This document shows positions 1-8,395 of a DNA stretch of 42,514 nt, one piece after another. Source of the DNA: Pseudomonadota bacterium (GTDB lineage: Bacteria > Pseudomonadota > Alphaproteobacteria > 16-39-46); contig JAFEBT010000008.1 of NCBI GenBank assembly GCA_018242545.1, positions 1 to 42,514 of the forward strand, read 5' to 3'. The notes beneath the pieces were generated by a model. The model was not told the origin of the DNA. It saw nothing but the letters and a program-made list of their open reading frames with translations, and searched no databases. Both the position numbers and the translations under genes were made by a program. Position 1 is the first letter of the stretch, and each line of letters opens with the position of its first letter.

Positions 1-295
1 CCTCACGCAAGCTGATGCTGCATTAGCAGATAAAGCATATGATGCAGACGAACGCGTGAGACAAAAACTTGAGGAAAAAGGATGTGAGGCCGTTATCCCG
101 TTCAAGAAGAATCGTTTGAATCCTCTTAATTATGACAAAGACCTTTATAAATCACGTTATCTTATTGAGAATTTCTTTGCTAAGCTCAAACAATATCGAG
201 CAATTGCAACTCGGTACGATAAGACATCTCAAAATTTTCTAGGCGCTATTTATATGATTGCTTCTATCGTTTGGCTCAATTGATGACACGCCCTA
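1..295 (+). mobile_element. Right end of an IS5-family insertion sequence (cut by the window edge)
   Basis: The window opens inside an insertion sequence. Its transposase C-terminus is at 2-283. Just past the stop lies GACACGCCCTAA (285-296), which resembles the terminal inverted repeats of IS5-type elements. The left end and the matching repeat are outside the window, so the exact boundary and any target duplication cannot be confirmed. The next gene starts about 35 bases later and may be transcribed from the element. Confidence 0.6.
2..283 (+). CDS. IS5-family DDE transposase, C-terminal part
   Basis: The reading frame is open from base 2 to the TGA at 281-283, so the start lies outside the window. 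The translation has the C-terminal DDE signature of IS5-type transposases: ADKAYDAD, then a VIPFKKNR stretch, then a YKSRYLIENFFAKLKQYR block. The Y-R-E/K region holds the last catalytic glutamate, here the E of LIENFF. In this family the protein cuts and joins the element's ends. The visible part has no internal stop, so this copy may be intact beyond the edge. Confidence 0.85.
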   Translation, partial: LTQADAALADKAYDADERVRQKLEEKGCEAVIPFKKNRLNPLNYDKDLYKSRYLIENFFAKLKQYRAIATRYDKTSQNFLGAIYMIASIVWLN

Positions 296-330
296 ACATT
301 ATGAGAAACATTTTATTTAAGGCTATTAAG

Positions 331-1437
331 ATGAATAGATTATTATCCATGCTCACAGCAATTCTCCTTCTTATTTCTTACGAAACCCGCGCTATGGAAG
401 AAGAAAGCAGAAGAATTTCTTCTCAATACCAAATTCACCCTAAAACTGAGAGCTCTGATTATTATACAAGAACTTTAAGCTTAGCTTCTTCAGTTGCAAA
501 CGGTCTATGGAACCTTTGTCATTGGGTTACTCAAAATCCTGCGAAAGCATTTGTCCTGACTTTAGCAGCTTTGCCTTCCGTAAAGGCCACACCAGCATCT
601 TTTTTAAGCCCACAAATGTGCTCTTTAGAACCATGTGGTGATAGCCCGAATGTTTTCCCAATGGCAACGCTGTGTCAACAAAGATCCTTAGAAGAAGCCT
701 CTCTAAGATTAACCAGCTTATGTGAAAAATTCCCGTCCTATGTTGACAGCAGATTTAATGTTGCAAATCTCGCAGCGTTTCGTTCTGATTATTATAACCC
801 GCTTGCGTTGTACTTAACGGATGATTTTTTTCGCCACACTTGTATTGCAACAGAGTCTTTCGATTATAAAAATCCTGAAGATATTCCAAGCACACAGGTT
901 GACTTTAAGAACGCAACACGCGTCGAGCAAGGCTATTACGCAATCGCTCAAAAAGGAGAGATATTATTCACAGGCTCAATTTCTAATTGTGTCGCTGTTG
1001 GTATCTCAGGAAAAACAGAAAGAGGACAAATTAGAAGCTTTCTTGCCCATGTTGATCAAGATGCCATAGATGCTATGGACCAAGCTCTAGCGCGCCCCTC
1101 ATCATCAGACACGAATCCCTTTGGAGGGATGGATGATTTTATATCAAATCATCAAGATGTAAATGTTATGCTTGTCAGTGGTGACATTACTCAACTCTCT
1201 TATGTCGGAGCTTTCATTGATAGTACCTGGGATGTCCCTACTGAAAGTGTTTATCATCGGCCTTGGTCTGCGACTGTCCCGGGTGAAGAAAATGAGGCAA
1301 GTCAAGGAACTCTTGTTATTAAAAAAGGGAAATTTTATCTCGCAAAAAAACCAGAACTCGTTAAAAGAAAGATGAAAAAAACACATCCAACAACAGGAAA
1401 GCCGGTTCCTTTAAAACCAATATCAAAGTTTAAATAA
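331..1437 (+). CDS. Exported protein with NTAN1/CheD/CNF-like Cys-His motif
   Basis: The protein has 368 residues from ATG 331, chosen because AAGG (319-322) sits 8 bases upstream and residues 1-21 form a clear signal peptide. In-frame starts at 271 and 301 would put extra residues before the signal peptide. I see no full-length family match. Residues 200-245 carry the pattern strand, TGSISNCVAVG, a gap of about 17 residues, then FLAHVD. Cys220 and His240 are therefore arranged like the catalytic pair of CheD, CNF1-type deamidases and NTAN1 N-terminal asparagine amidohydrolases. A later VMLVSGD strand (279-285) resembles the LVGGF strand that follows the His in NTAN1. Function is inferred as a secreted amidohydrolase or deamidase. 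The C-terminal 40 residues are Lys/Pro-rich. It lies directly after an IS end. Confidence 0.6.
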   Translation: MNRLLSMLTAILLLISYETRAMEEESRRISSQYQIHPKTESSDYYTRTLSLASSVANGLWNLCHWVTQNPAKAFVLTLAALPSVKATPASFLSPQMCSLEPCGDSPNVFPMATLCQQRSLEEASLRLTSLCEKFPSYVDSRFNVANLAAFRSDYYNPLALYLTDDFFRHTCIATESFDYKNPEDIPSTQVDFKNATRVEQGYYAIAQKGEILFTGSISNCVAVGISGKTERGQIRSFLAHVDQDAIDAMDQALARPSSSDTNPFGGMDDFISNHQDVNVMLVSGDITQLSYVGAFIDSTWDVPTESVYHRPWSATVPGEENEASQGTLVIKKGKFYLAKKPELVKRKMKKTHPTTGKPVPLKPISKFK

Positions 1438-1443
1438 CGGCAT

Positions 1444-3225
1444 TTATGTTTCTAAGTTAAAGGAAATTTCCACGTCTTTTCCAGAAAAGCCAAGCCCTAT
1501 GAGCATGATTTTATCTACATGTTTGTACTCTTTAATTTTAGAGCTATAGTCTTTTATTTTTATTTGATCCAAAGCTGCTTTAGCTACATCTTTTAGGTTT
1601 TCTTCTTTTCGTGCAATTTTATATTCTAAAATAAATGCAATCTTAAAAGGAGCTGTTTCTTTAGGGATAATCAGAAGATCAGCGCGTCCTTTTCCAGTCT
1701 CGCGCTCCTTTTCAACAAAATAATCTTCATTCAAACTACTTGCGAAAAGGCCCCACATAAATCCATTATAAAGAAGTTCAGCATGTTTCCCAGAGTCAAA
1801 ATAACTTGCGGACACTTTTAAATAAGATTTAAGTTTTTCTGAAAATTTGGAAATATCTCCTGAAAGCAAATTTCCAACAAAAGCCCTATACTCCCTTGAA
1901 TCAGTTTTAAACTTACTTTCGACCCAATGAGCAACAGAGGTCATAAACACGCCTCTAACCTCACGGTTAGGAATTTTAACACGACAGATATAAGTAATTC
2001 CATCTAGAGATTGTTTTACTTTTTCAGCTGTCACATAGCCGGAATAAAGCAAAAGATTATAAAGGGCATTCGGTGAAGATTGAATATCTTCAAACACCAT
2101 TTTAGGGTCAGCCAGTATCTCAATACTTCCCTCTTCAACAAGAATCTGCATCTCTTCTTGAAATTTATCAAGGACTAAAGCACGTTCAATTAAAGCCGTA
2201 CTCGCTGTTCCTACCCAATAAGCTTTTAAGGCGCCTTTATTATTTAAGCAGTTCATAATTGACCAAGGATTATAAAGGGTCAACCCTCCAATAGAGTAGC
2301 CATTATACCAAGATTTCATGTTTTTTTCTATTTCATGATTTTGATTCATTTTAGATTCCTGAAGGAGTTCTATGACTTCATCTTCAGTAAAGCCGAAATG
2401 CCCAGCATAATCTGCATCTAAAACTGAATCTTCTCCAAGATTATTAAGCCCAGAAAAAAGACTTGCTTTTGCGACACGCAAGATTCCTGTTACGACCCCC
2501 TTTTCAAGGTAGTCATTATCTTTAAGCGTGCTGCTTAAAATTTCCTTAAAAAGAACAAGCGCTTCATGAAAATAATCATTTCCAAAAGAAGATGCAGACA
2601 TTGTGTTTTGTGTAAGCTGAAGCACATACCAATCATTTAAAGGCGTATCATATTCATCAATCAACACAAAAACTTTTTGACCAAAGTGCGTGAAAAGCAT
2701 TTCACTTAAATACAAAATACTATTCTGCAATTCAGAATGATCAAATTCTTTTTTAATGAATTTTTCAAAAAGAGCTTTTTGCCTTTCTGAAAGTTTTTTA
2801 CTCTTCATTAAGTATTCGTGTGTTGCATAAAGCCTATAAATAAGATCTCCTATACCCAACTCTAAAGCTTTATAATTATTCCCTTTTATTCCTTTAAAAG
2901 AGATAAAAATAGTCGGGATGCGCCCAAGATATTTTTCTATAATATCTTGGTATTTTCCTATCTTCATTTGAGAAAAAAGCTTGTAGCGCATTGATTTTTC
3001 TTTTACATCAATACTTCCATCCTCTTTAACAGGGATAGAAAAAAAGTACTGGAGCATTGTCATATTAAGGGTTTTTCCCCATCGACGTGGACGCGTGATA
3101 AGTGTAACTTTATAACCACTTGTTAAAACAGTTTGAATTAAGGACGTTTTATCCACAAAAAGAGCATCGCTTGTTATAAGCTCTTTAAAATCGCTGGTTC
3201 CAATATTTATGGTATAATTTACCAT
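1444..3225 (-). CDS. AAA-ATPase-like protein with C-terminal PD-(D/E)XK nuclease domain
   Basis: The protein has 593 residues. The N-terminal AAA-ATPase-like domain has Walker A RPRRWGKT (45-52) and Walker B VFVLIDEYD (185-193), the usual form in the AAA-ATPase_like (PF09820) family. The C-terminal region fits the PDDEXK_9 (PF08011) fold: GRAD with Asp516, then Glu534-x-Lys536 in FILEYK. Proteins of this type occur in many copies in host-associated bacteria and their biological role is not settled. It sits downstream of tmk in the place where holB is expected in Alphaproteobacteria. It is transcribed away from the IS-flanked gene and its stop is only 7 bases from that gene's stop. The length and motifs suggest an intact gene. 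Confidence 0.85.
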   Translation of the reverse strand: MVNYTINIGTSDFKELITSDALFVDKTSLIQTVLTSGYKVTLITRPRRWGKTLNMTMLQYFFSIPVKEDGSIDVKEKSMRYKLFSQMKIGKYQDIIEKYLGRIPTIFISFKGIKGNNYKALELGIGDLIYRLYATHEYLMKSKKLSERQKALFEKFIKKEFDHSELQNSILYLSEMLFTHFGQKVFVLIDEYDTPLNDWYVLQLTQNTMSASSFGNDYFHEALVLFKEILSSTLKDNDYLEKGVVTGILRVAKASLFSGLNNLGEDSVLDADYAGHFGFTEDEVIELLQESKMNQNHEIEKNMKSWYNGYSIGGLTLYNPWSIMNCLNNKGALKAYWVGTASTALIERALVLDKFQEEMQILVEEGSIEILADPKMVFEDIQSSPNALYNLLLYSGYVTAEKVKQSLDGITYICRVKIPNREVRGVFMTSVAHWVESKFKTDSREYRAFVGNLLSGDISKFSEKLKSYLKVSASYFDSGKHAELLYNGFMWGLFASSLNEDYFVEKERETGKGRADLLIIPKETAPFKIAFILEYKIARKEENLKDVAKAALDQIKIKDYSSKIKEYKHVDKIMLIGLGFSGKDVEISFNLET

Positions 3226-3422
3226 GTTTTCTGTCCCGTCATAATTTGCAATTTACGCCCCAATACTAAGAAAAAGTATAGCATAATCTTTTTGAAGATC
3301 TATCATGAAATACTTTCTTCATAAGGAACGTATCTCGTTGGATTAAAGATAGTTTCTAAAGAGTTTTCGAGCGCCTCACTATAATAAAACAATAAAACAT
3401 GTGTTTCTTTTCAATAAAAGCT

Positions 3423-4088
3423 TCAAGATTTTTTTGGCATTAAATTTGGAACCCGTTTTTTTAAAACATCAATGAGACGTTCAAAAACATCATTTTCTGA
3501 TCCAAGCCCAGATACCAAAACACAGCGATCTGAATTTTGCTGAGCAAGAAGACGATATCCTTCTTGAAGACGCTCATGAAAGACCAAACTTTTTTTCTCA
3601 AATCGATTTTCTTTGGTTGAACGCGCATGCGCACGTGCAAGACCAACATCAGGCGGCAAATCAAGAATAAGCGTCAGAAAAGGCTTAAAATTATTTAAAA
3701 CTGTTTTTGTTAAATCTTCAATTTTTTCAACGCCGAGGTTCCCTGCAAAACCTTGATAGACCCATGAGGAATCTGTAAAACGATCACACAACACCCATGC
3801 CCCTTGTTTTAAATAGGGTTTGATAAAAAATTCCACATGATCTCTTCTGGCTGCAAAAAGAAGCAATGCTTCCGTCATGGCGTCCCAACGTTCGGGATTT
3901 CCTTGCACGAGAAGATTTCTTATTTCTTCCGCCCCTGGCGTTCCTCCTGGCTCTCGCGTTATAACAACAGGCACGCCCTGTTCTTTAAGCCAGTCCGCTA
4001 CCTTTCGAATTTGGGTAGATTTTCCTGTCCCTTCACCACCTTCAAAAGTCAAAAAGAGCCCTTGTGATGGATCTTTAAAGCTTTCCAC
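3423..4088 (-). CDS. tmk: Thymidylate kinase
   Basis: Thymidylate kinase phosphorylates dTMP to dTDP with ATP, an essential step in dTTP supply. The 221-residue product has the P-loop GGEGTGKS (17-24), the TREPGGTPGAE block, the DRFTDSSWVYQG motif and a basic LID region near RSTKENRFEKK. The start is a GTG at 4088. It lies 3 bases after the dacA stop, with TTTAGGA overlapping that stop as a likely ribosome binding site, so the two genes are probably translationally coupled. The gene order rlpA-dacA-tmk is common in Alphaproteobacteria. The usual next gene, holB, is absent. Confidence 0.95.
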   Translation of the reverse strand: MESFKDPSQGLFLTFEGGEGTGKSTQIRKVADWLKEQGVPVVITREPGGTPGAEEIRNLLVQGNPERWDAMTEALLLFAARRDHVEFFIKPYLKQGAWVLCDRFTDSSWVYQGFAGNLGVEKIEDLTKTVLNNFKPFLTLILDLPPDVGLARAHARSTKENRFEKKSLVFHERLQEGYRLLAQQNSDRCVLVSGLGSENDVFERLIDVLKKRVPNLMPKKS

Positions 4089-4091
4089 GTC

Positions 4092-5327
4092 CTAAAGCCC
4101 TGGAATAAAGGATTTTATTTTAAACCAAAGTTTTCCAAAAAAACCAAGCTCTTCAATTGTGCGATCAGCTCGAAGCGGAAATGTCTTAATCTCGCCATTT
4201 GGAAGTGTCACACGCATTTCTCCAATAACATCTCCTTGCATAATGGGAGCTTTAAGAGGTGTTTCATACGATAAAGTTCCTTTTACTTTGTCTTTTTCAA
4301 GACTTCTTAACGTCACAATAATGCCTTCTTGGCTATAAAGTCCGACTTCATTCGTTTTTCCCATCCAAACTGGGACAACTTCAATGACGTGTTTGGGTTG
4401 TGCCAAAATAACATTTTCAAATTCTCTAAATCCCCAATTTATTAAGGTTTCTGAGTCTTTCGCACGGTCTTTCATGGAAGGACAACCATTAATTACCATA
4501 ATCAAACGACGTCCTTCACGCACAACAGAAGCAACAAGCCCAAATCCTCCATCATCTGTATGGCCTGTTTTAAGGCCATCACATCCCATATTTTTATAGA
4601 GAAGGGGATTGCGGTTCCCTTGCTTAATCCCATTATACGTAAAATCAATTTCAGAATAATAAGCGTAATACTCTGGAAAATCTTGAATCGTTCTTAAAGC
4701 AATCAGGGCAATATCCCGTGCCGTCATTTTATGATTTGGATCTTCCCAACCTGTAGAGTTTGTAAAATGACTCGACGTTGCTCCCAATTCATGAGCACGT
4801 TTTGTCAAATGACGTGCAAAATTTTCTTCCGTTCCGGCAAGTGCCTCCGCCACAACAATACAAGCATCATTTCCAGACTGGACAATAATCCCCCGAAGCA
4901 AATCTTCAAGACGTATTTGACTCCCCAAATCCACAAACATCTTAGATCCTTGCATACGCCATGCTTTTTCACTAACAGGGAAAGTCGTATCAAGTGTTAA
5001 CGAGCCATTTTTAAGCTTTTCAAACACCAAATACACCGTCATGACTTTGCTCATTGAAGACGGAGAAATAGGCGCTTCTCCATTTTTAGAAAATAAGACA
5101 TCCCCTGTTTGGGCATCTAAGAGATAAGCTGTTGAAGCAGAAAGATCGAGGAGATTTTCTTCTTTTTTTTCAGGACCTTGACTGACAATATCTTTATGGG
5201 ACGCATCAAGTTCCACCGTTGCGTGGGCTAAAAAAGATTGACAAAACAGGCTCGCCATGACCCATAAAACAACATAAAACCTTTTAAAAAAAGTAGAAGA
5301 AATCATATTTGTGTCCTTTTTCATCAT
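4092..5327 (-). CDS. dacA: D-alanyl-D-alanine carboxypeptidase (PBP5/6 family)
   Basis: This is a periplasmic low-molecular-weight penicillin-binding protein that removes the terminal D-Ala from peptidoglycan pentapeptides. The 411-residue product has a signal peptide (about 1-37, ending AHA). Its serine peptidase motifs are SMSK (91-94, nucleophile Ser91), SGN (151-153) and KTG (253-255). A C-terminal PBP5-type beta domain follows, and the last residues form an amphipathic end (LWFKIKSFIPGL) expected to hold it on the membrane surface. It lies 33 bases after rlpA and 3 bases before tmk, so the genes are probably cotranscribed. The symbol dacA is by family; dacC would be equally possible. Confidence 0.93.
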   Translation of the reverse strand: MMKKDTNMISSTFFKRFYVVLWVMASLFCQSFLAHATVELDASHKDIVSQGPEKKEENLLDLSASTAYLLDAQTGDVLFSKNGEAPISPSSMSKVMTVYLVFEKLKNGSLTLDTTFPVSEKAWRMQGSKMFVDLGSQIRLEDLLRGIIVQSGNDACIVVAEALAGTEENFARHLTKRAHELGATSSHFTNSTGWEDPNHKMTARDIALIALRTIQDFPEYYAYYSEIDFTYNGIKQGNRNPLLYKNMGCDGLKTGHTDDGGFGLVASVVREGRRLIMVINGCPSMKDRAKDSETLINWGFREFENVILAQPKHVIEVVPVWMGKTNEVGLYSQEGIIVTLRSLEKDKVKGTLSYETPLKAPIMQGDVIGEMRVTLPNGEIKTFPLRADRTIEELGFFGKLWFKIKSFIPGL

Positions 5328-5360
5328 TCAAAAACGCTATTTTCCAAAGTTGGGAAGCTC

Positions 5361-6263
5361 CTATTTTGTAGCAGTTATTAGAGCTTTCGAAAACCCCTTT
5401 CCTTTAACAGCCTTTAAAACTTTTTCAGCTTCCTTCCAATTTGAAAACGGACCGATCTGAACTTTATAAAAGATATCTTTTCCAACTTTTTCTTGAGCAA
5501 TAGAAGATCTCCCAAACTTTTCCATTTTTGCGGACAGTTTTGCGGCCTCTCTATAATCTTTTATGAGGGGAAGATCAATATAATCCCCTCCTTTTTGAAT
5601 TGGAAGAGGCTCAGAAGTAAAGACACTTTCTTTAAATGGATCGACATATGGAAGAGGTTTAATGCTCTCAATATCAACAGTCTCAACAGGAAGAGGTGCT
5701 GGTTTTTTCTGAGAAGGTCGTTTTCCAAGAGCCATTTCTTTTAAAAGACGACTTTCATGTTCCAAAACTTTAATATGGACACGTGCTAATCCTTTTTGAA
5801 ACACGCCTAAGAGTTGCGCTGCGCGTTTAGAGAGGTCAAGAATTCTCCCATCATAAAAAGGACCTCTGTCATTGACACGAACATCCAAAACACGTCCATT
5901 ATCAAGATTATGAACCCGAATTAAACACGGTAATTGAAGCGTTTTATGCGCTGCACTAATTTGATTTTGATCAAAAATTTCCATATTGGCTGTTGTCTTT
6001 TCATGAAATCCAGGGCCATACCATGAAGCAAGACCCGTTTCTTCAAAATGGAAAGTCTCACGTGGACTATACGTCACACCTTTAATTGTATAGGGGTTCC
6101 CAATTTTATAAGTTCCACGTTTTGCGTAAAGCGGCGCCCGTGACGGCCTTTCAATTCCTTCAAAATGAGACGAAGAGGAGCATCCATTTAAGATGATTAA
6201 AGCAGAAAAACCCAAGCAGGATATTAAAGTAAAACGAAGATTTTTTAAAAAAATATTTAACAT
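5361..6263 (-). CDS. rlpA: RlpA-family septal ring lipoprotein (DPBB and SPOR domains)
   Basis: RlpA is an outer-membrane lipoprotein that acts on denuded glycan strands at the septum in some bacteria. The 300-residue product begins with a lipoprotein signal whose lipobox is LNGC (Cys28). The double-psi beta-barrel domain spans about 78-165 and contains GLASWYGPGFHEKTTA, AAHKTL and VNDRGPF with the conserved Glu, Asp and His positions visible. A Pro-rich linker leads to a C-terminal SPOR domain (about 220-300, with FYKVQIGPFSNWKEA) that would bind denuded septal peptidoglycan. It follows the UbiK-like gene by 14 bases and precedes dacA. This matches the usual alphaproteobacterial cluster. Confidence 0.93.
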   Translation of the reverse strand: MLNIFLKNLRFTLISCLGFSALIILNGCSSSSHFEGIERPSRAPLYAKRGTYKIGNPYTIKGVTYSPRETFHFEETGLASWYGPGFHEKTTANMEIFDQNQISAAHKTLQLPCLIRVHNLDNGRVLDVRVNDRGPFYDGRILDLSKRAAQLLGVFQKGLARVHIKVLEHESRLLKEMALGKRPSQKKPAPLPVETVDIESIKPLPYVDPFKESVFTSEPLPIQKGGDYIDLPLIKDYREAAKLSAKMEKFGRSSIAQEKVGKDIFYKVQIGPFSNWKEAEKVLKAVKGKGFSKALITATK

Positions 6264-6277
6264 TGAATTTACATATT

Positions 6278-6469
6278 TTAATTAGATTTTTCAGCAGAAT
6301 CAATCTTTTGAGAGAGCGTTTCGATCTCTTTTTCAAGCGCGTTAATTTTTTCAGGAAGATCACACAATTCTTTAATTTTTTGAAAAGGACTTCCTAATTT
6401 ATCAATTCGCCCTAATGCCTTAAGAGCGATTCCTGCAATTTCATCTAACAATCGATTTTGCGTTTGCAT
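6278..6469 (-). CDS. UbiK/BMFP-like small coiled-coil protein
   Basis: The product has 63 residues. The opening MQTQNRLLDEIAGIALKALG matches the start of the BMFP (PF04380) or UbiK/YqiC family. Such proteins form trimeric coiled coils, and in gammaproteobacteria they assist ubiquinone synthesis. Here the second half (about 38-60) is a strong predicted coiled coil of E, K, I and L heptads. It is shorter than most family members. It is the first gene of the rlpA-dacA-tmk transcription unit. The family call rests on the N-terminal motif and overall plan, not on an alignment. Confidence 0.55.
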   Translation of the reverse strand: MQTQNRLLDEIAGIALKALGRIDKLGSPFQKIKELCDLPEKINALEKEIETLSQKIDSAEKSN

Positions 6470-6650
6470 CTTTTCAAACCTCTTTTTACACGACTTCTTC
6501 TTTTGCCTTTACCACAGAAAAAGAGAGAAAACCAGCATATCAAGATTTTTGGCATGCATTTTAAAAAGAATTTACCTTTTTAAAAACATTCTATACCTTA
6601 AATAAAGTCAAAGATTAAATTAAATTTTTTAACCGTCCAAGGAGGCTCGC

Positions 6651-7018
6651 GTGATACACTTTTATAAAAAATAGCTTTTGCCTTTATCTTGACAAATTCT
6701 TTTTTGATGGAAGTTCATCAAGGAAACTATGCTCCTGAACCTGGTGTTTATCAATCAAAGCATAAATCCTCAACGATTATCGTTCATAATAATCATACGA
6801 TATCAGGCACCTGGAAAGATCATGCTCGAAAACTTATAACATTTCGGGGCAGCCAACTCCCTACTGGAGGGGGATACACCATTATAAACGAATGCCCCTC
6901 TAATGGATGTGAACCTGATGACAAACAAACTCAAATCCTTCAGTTACAAGAAACATCTTCAGGTTTTATCCTTTCTGCAAAAGGAGAAAACTGGAGCCAA
7001 GAGTTTACGGGTATCTGA
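6651..7018 (+). pseudogene. Small exported protein gene with a frameshift in its signal peptide
   Basis: An excellent ribosome binding site AAGGAGG (6639-6645) sits 5 bases before GTG 6651. Reading from GTG gives MIHFYKK and then TAG at 6672-6674. A one-base shift in the A6 run (6666-6671) opens the frame KIAFAFILTNSFL..., giving a normal signal peptide and a mature domain of about 100 residues up to TGA 7016-7018. The mature part is rich in Gly, Asn and Thr, with Cys residues at NECPSNGC, and matches no family I know. One more A in the run would restore the whole gene, so it is either recently broken, expressed by slippage at the A run, or affected by a sequencing error. It lies just upstream of a second broken exported-protein gene. 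Confidence 0.55.
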
Positions 7019-7028
7019 GACTGTATAA

Positions 7029-8328
7029 AGTAGGGCGGATCTTAAAGTCTTCAAACACCCTTCATTCAGTATTGAACCAAGTCAAGGAGCTCCTGTTATT
7101 TTTGGATCCTACACAGAAGATGAAAAACCAGCTGTTTTTAAAGCCCTCATGTCTCCTGCTGTCAACCTTGGGAATGTAAATACAAAGTTTCCAAACCTTG
7201 ATGTTGGATTTGTTCCGGATACTGCTTATCAAATTCTTGAATATGAGACCGTCATACAAACCAAATGATGAATTATGACCGATTTAAGTCACTTGTTGAT
7301 CCCATCTCTCTCCCAAATTACCAAAGCTCAAATCCAGAAAGCCAAATTTATAAATCTGACGGATTTTCAACTGATTTTTTTAGCCTCAATGAAAAAATAA
7401 AAAAATTAGGAACCCCCCCCAAGATCTCATAGAGCTTGCCAGAACTAAACTCCGCTCACATCTTAATTTTGAGAGTACAGCCCCAGATGCTTACATGACA
7501 CAAGAACTTTATGATAAGGTTATTCGCCTTGAAATGACTGCTTTTTTAAAAAATCATCAACTTCTTTGGAGATTTACATATGGATTAGAAAGGAACCCCT
7601 TTTCTCTTGACGATATTATTACAGTCTCATCACATCCCGCATCCCTATTCCTTTATACATCTTCTGTTGATGGCGGTTTTTCCTATAGTGTTCGACTTTT
7701 AGACGGATTGTACTTTTACCCAAAAATGCATGTCCTACCTAATCACGGGGTTAATCGTCCTGCCTCTCAAGAAGATCCTTCTGCTCTTGTCTTTCTTAGA
7801 TTACATATGCAAGAATTGAGCAAACTTAAAGAAAATCAAACTGCATATGAAAAGGGTCTCCAAGAGTTTCCCATGCAAGGCATGTACAAAGATGCTATAC
7901 AGAAGGGTCAAGCACAGCTAAAAAAGCTCTCCAATTATTCTCTCTATTGTCTTTCAGTTCCACGTCAAGAATTAGAGGCACTTTCAGATTATTTTTATGA
8001 TGCAAGTGCCTTAAACTTACCTCATATAGGGCTTTGTGTTCGTGGAAAAACATCTGCTTCTCTTTTTAATCACAAAATCTTTACTCGAAAAAAAGCAGGT
8101 GAAAATATAAGCGTTACCTCTTGGAAATTTGATAAGAGTGGAAGAGAAGTTCCAGAAACCCGTGAAGACCGCCAAAGACTTGTTAGCACTTGGCACAAAT
8201 GGATGGCAGAAAACCTTCACGTTCTTTTTCAAAACAATCAAATTGTTGAAGGAGATAAAACCCCTTCCCATACCTTTTATCAGAGATTTTATGGTCAAAT
8301 AGGCTTTACACTAGAAGGGTTATTATAA
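7029..8328 (+). pseudogene. Decayed paralog of the exported protein at 39885
   Basis: Three frames join to give one protein similar to the 398-residue product at 39885-41081. Part one (7029-7268) contains APVIFGSYTEDEKPAVFKAL and FVPDTAYQIL, matching FFQDMDIYNENQKRDLFKRA and FVPDTTLQVL. Part two (7265-7431) aligns NYDRFKSLVDPISLPNY with SYSRLWDNVFPENLKNY. Part three (in frame after the C8 run 7413-7420, to TAA 8328) aligns QDLIELARTKL with GDLILAARGIV, then YSLYCLSVPRQELEAL with AFLYCLAIPHTELEEL. It ends TFYQRFYGQIG against KFYRTFYEIHL. Each frame change looks like the loss of one base. No signal peptide remains in part one. The last part alone could be translated from ATG 7495 as 277 residues. 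The role of the family is unknown. Confidence 0.8.
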
Positions 8329-8354
8329 CTTCGCCTTATATAAAGTTCTCATTC

Positions 8355-8374
8355 AGCCTGACGGCTTTAATTTT
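8355..8374 (+). terminator. Weak intrinsic terminator after the pseudogene
   Basis: AGCC (8355-8358), loop TGAC, GGCT (8363-8366), followed by TTAATTTT. The stem is only 4 bp, but it lies between convergent genes, 27 bases past the stop at 8328. Confidence 0.35.
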
Positions 8375-8395
8375 GCCCTCAAGACGACTTCTTTT

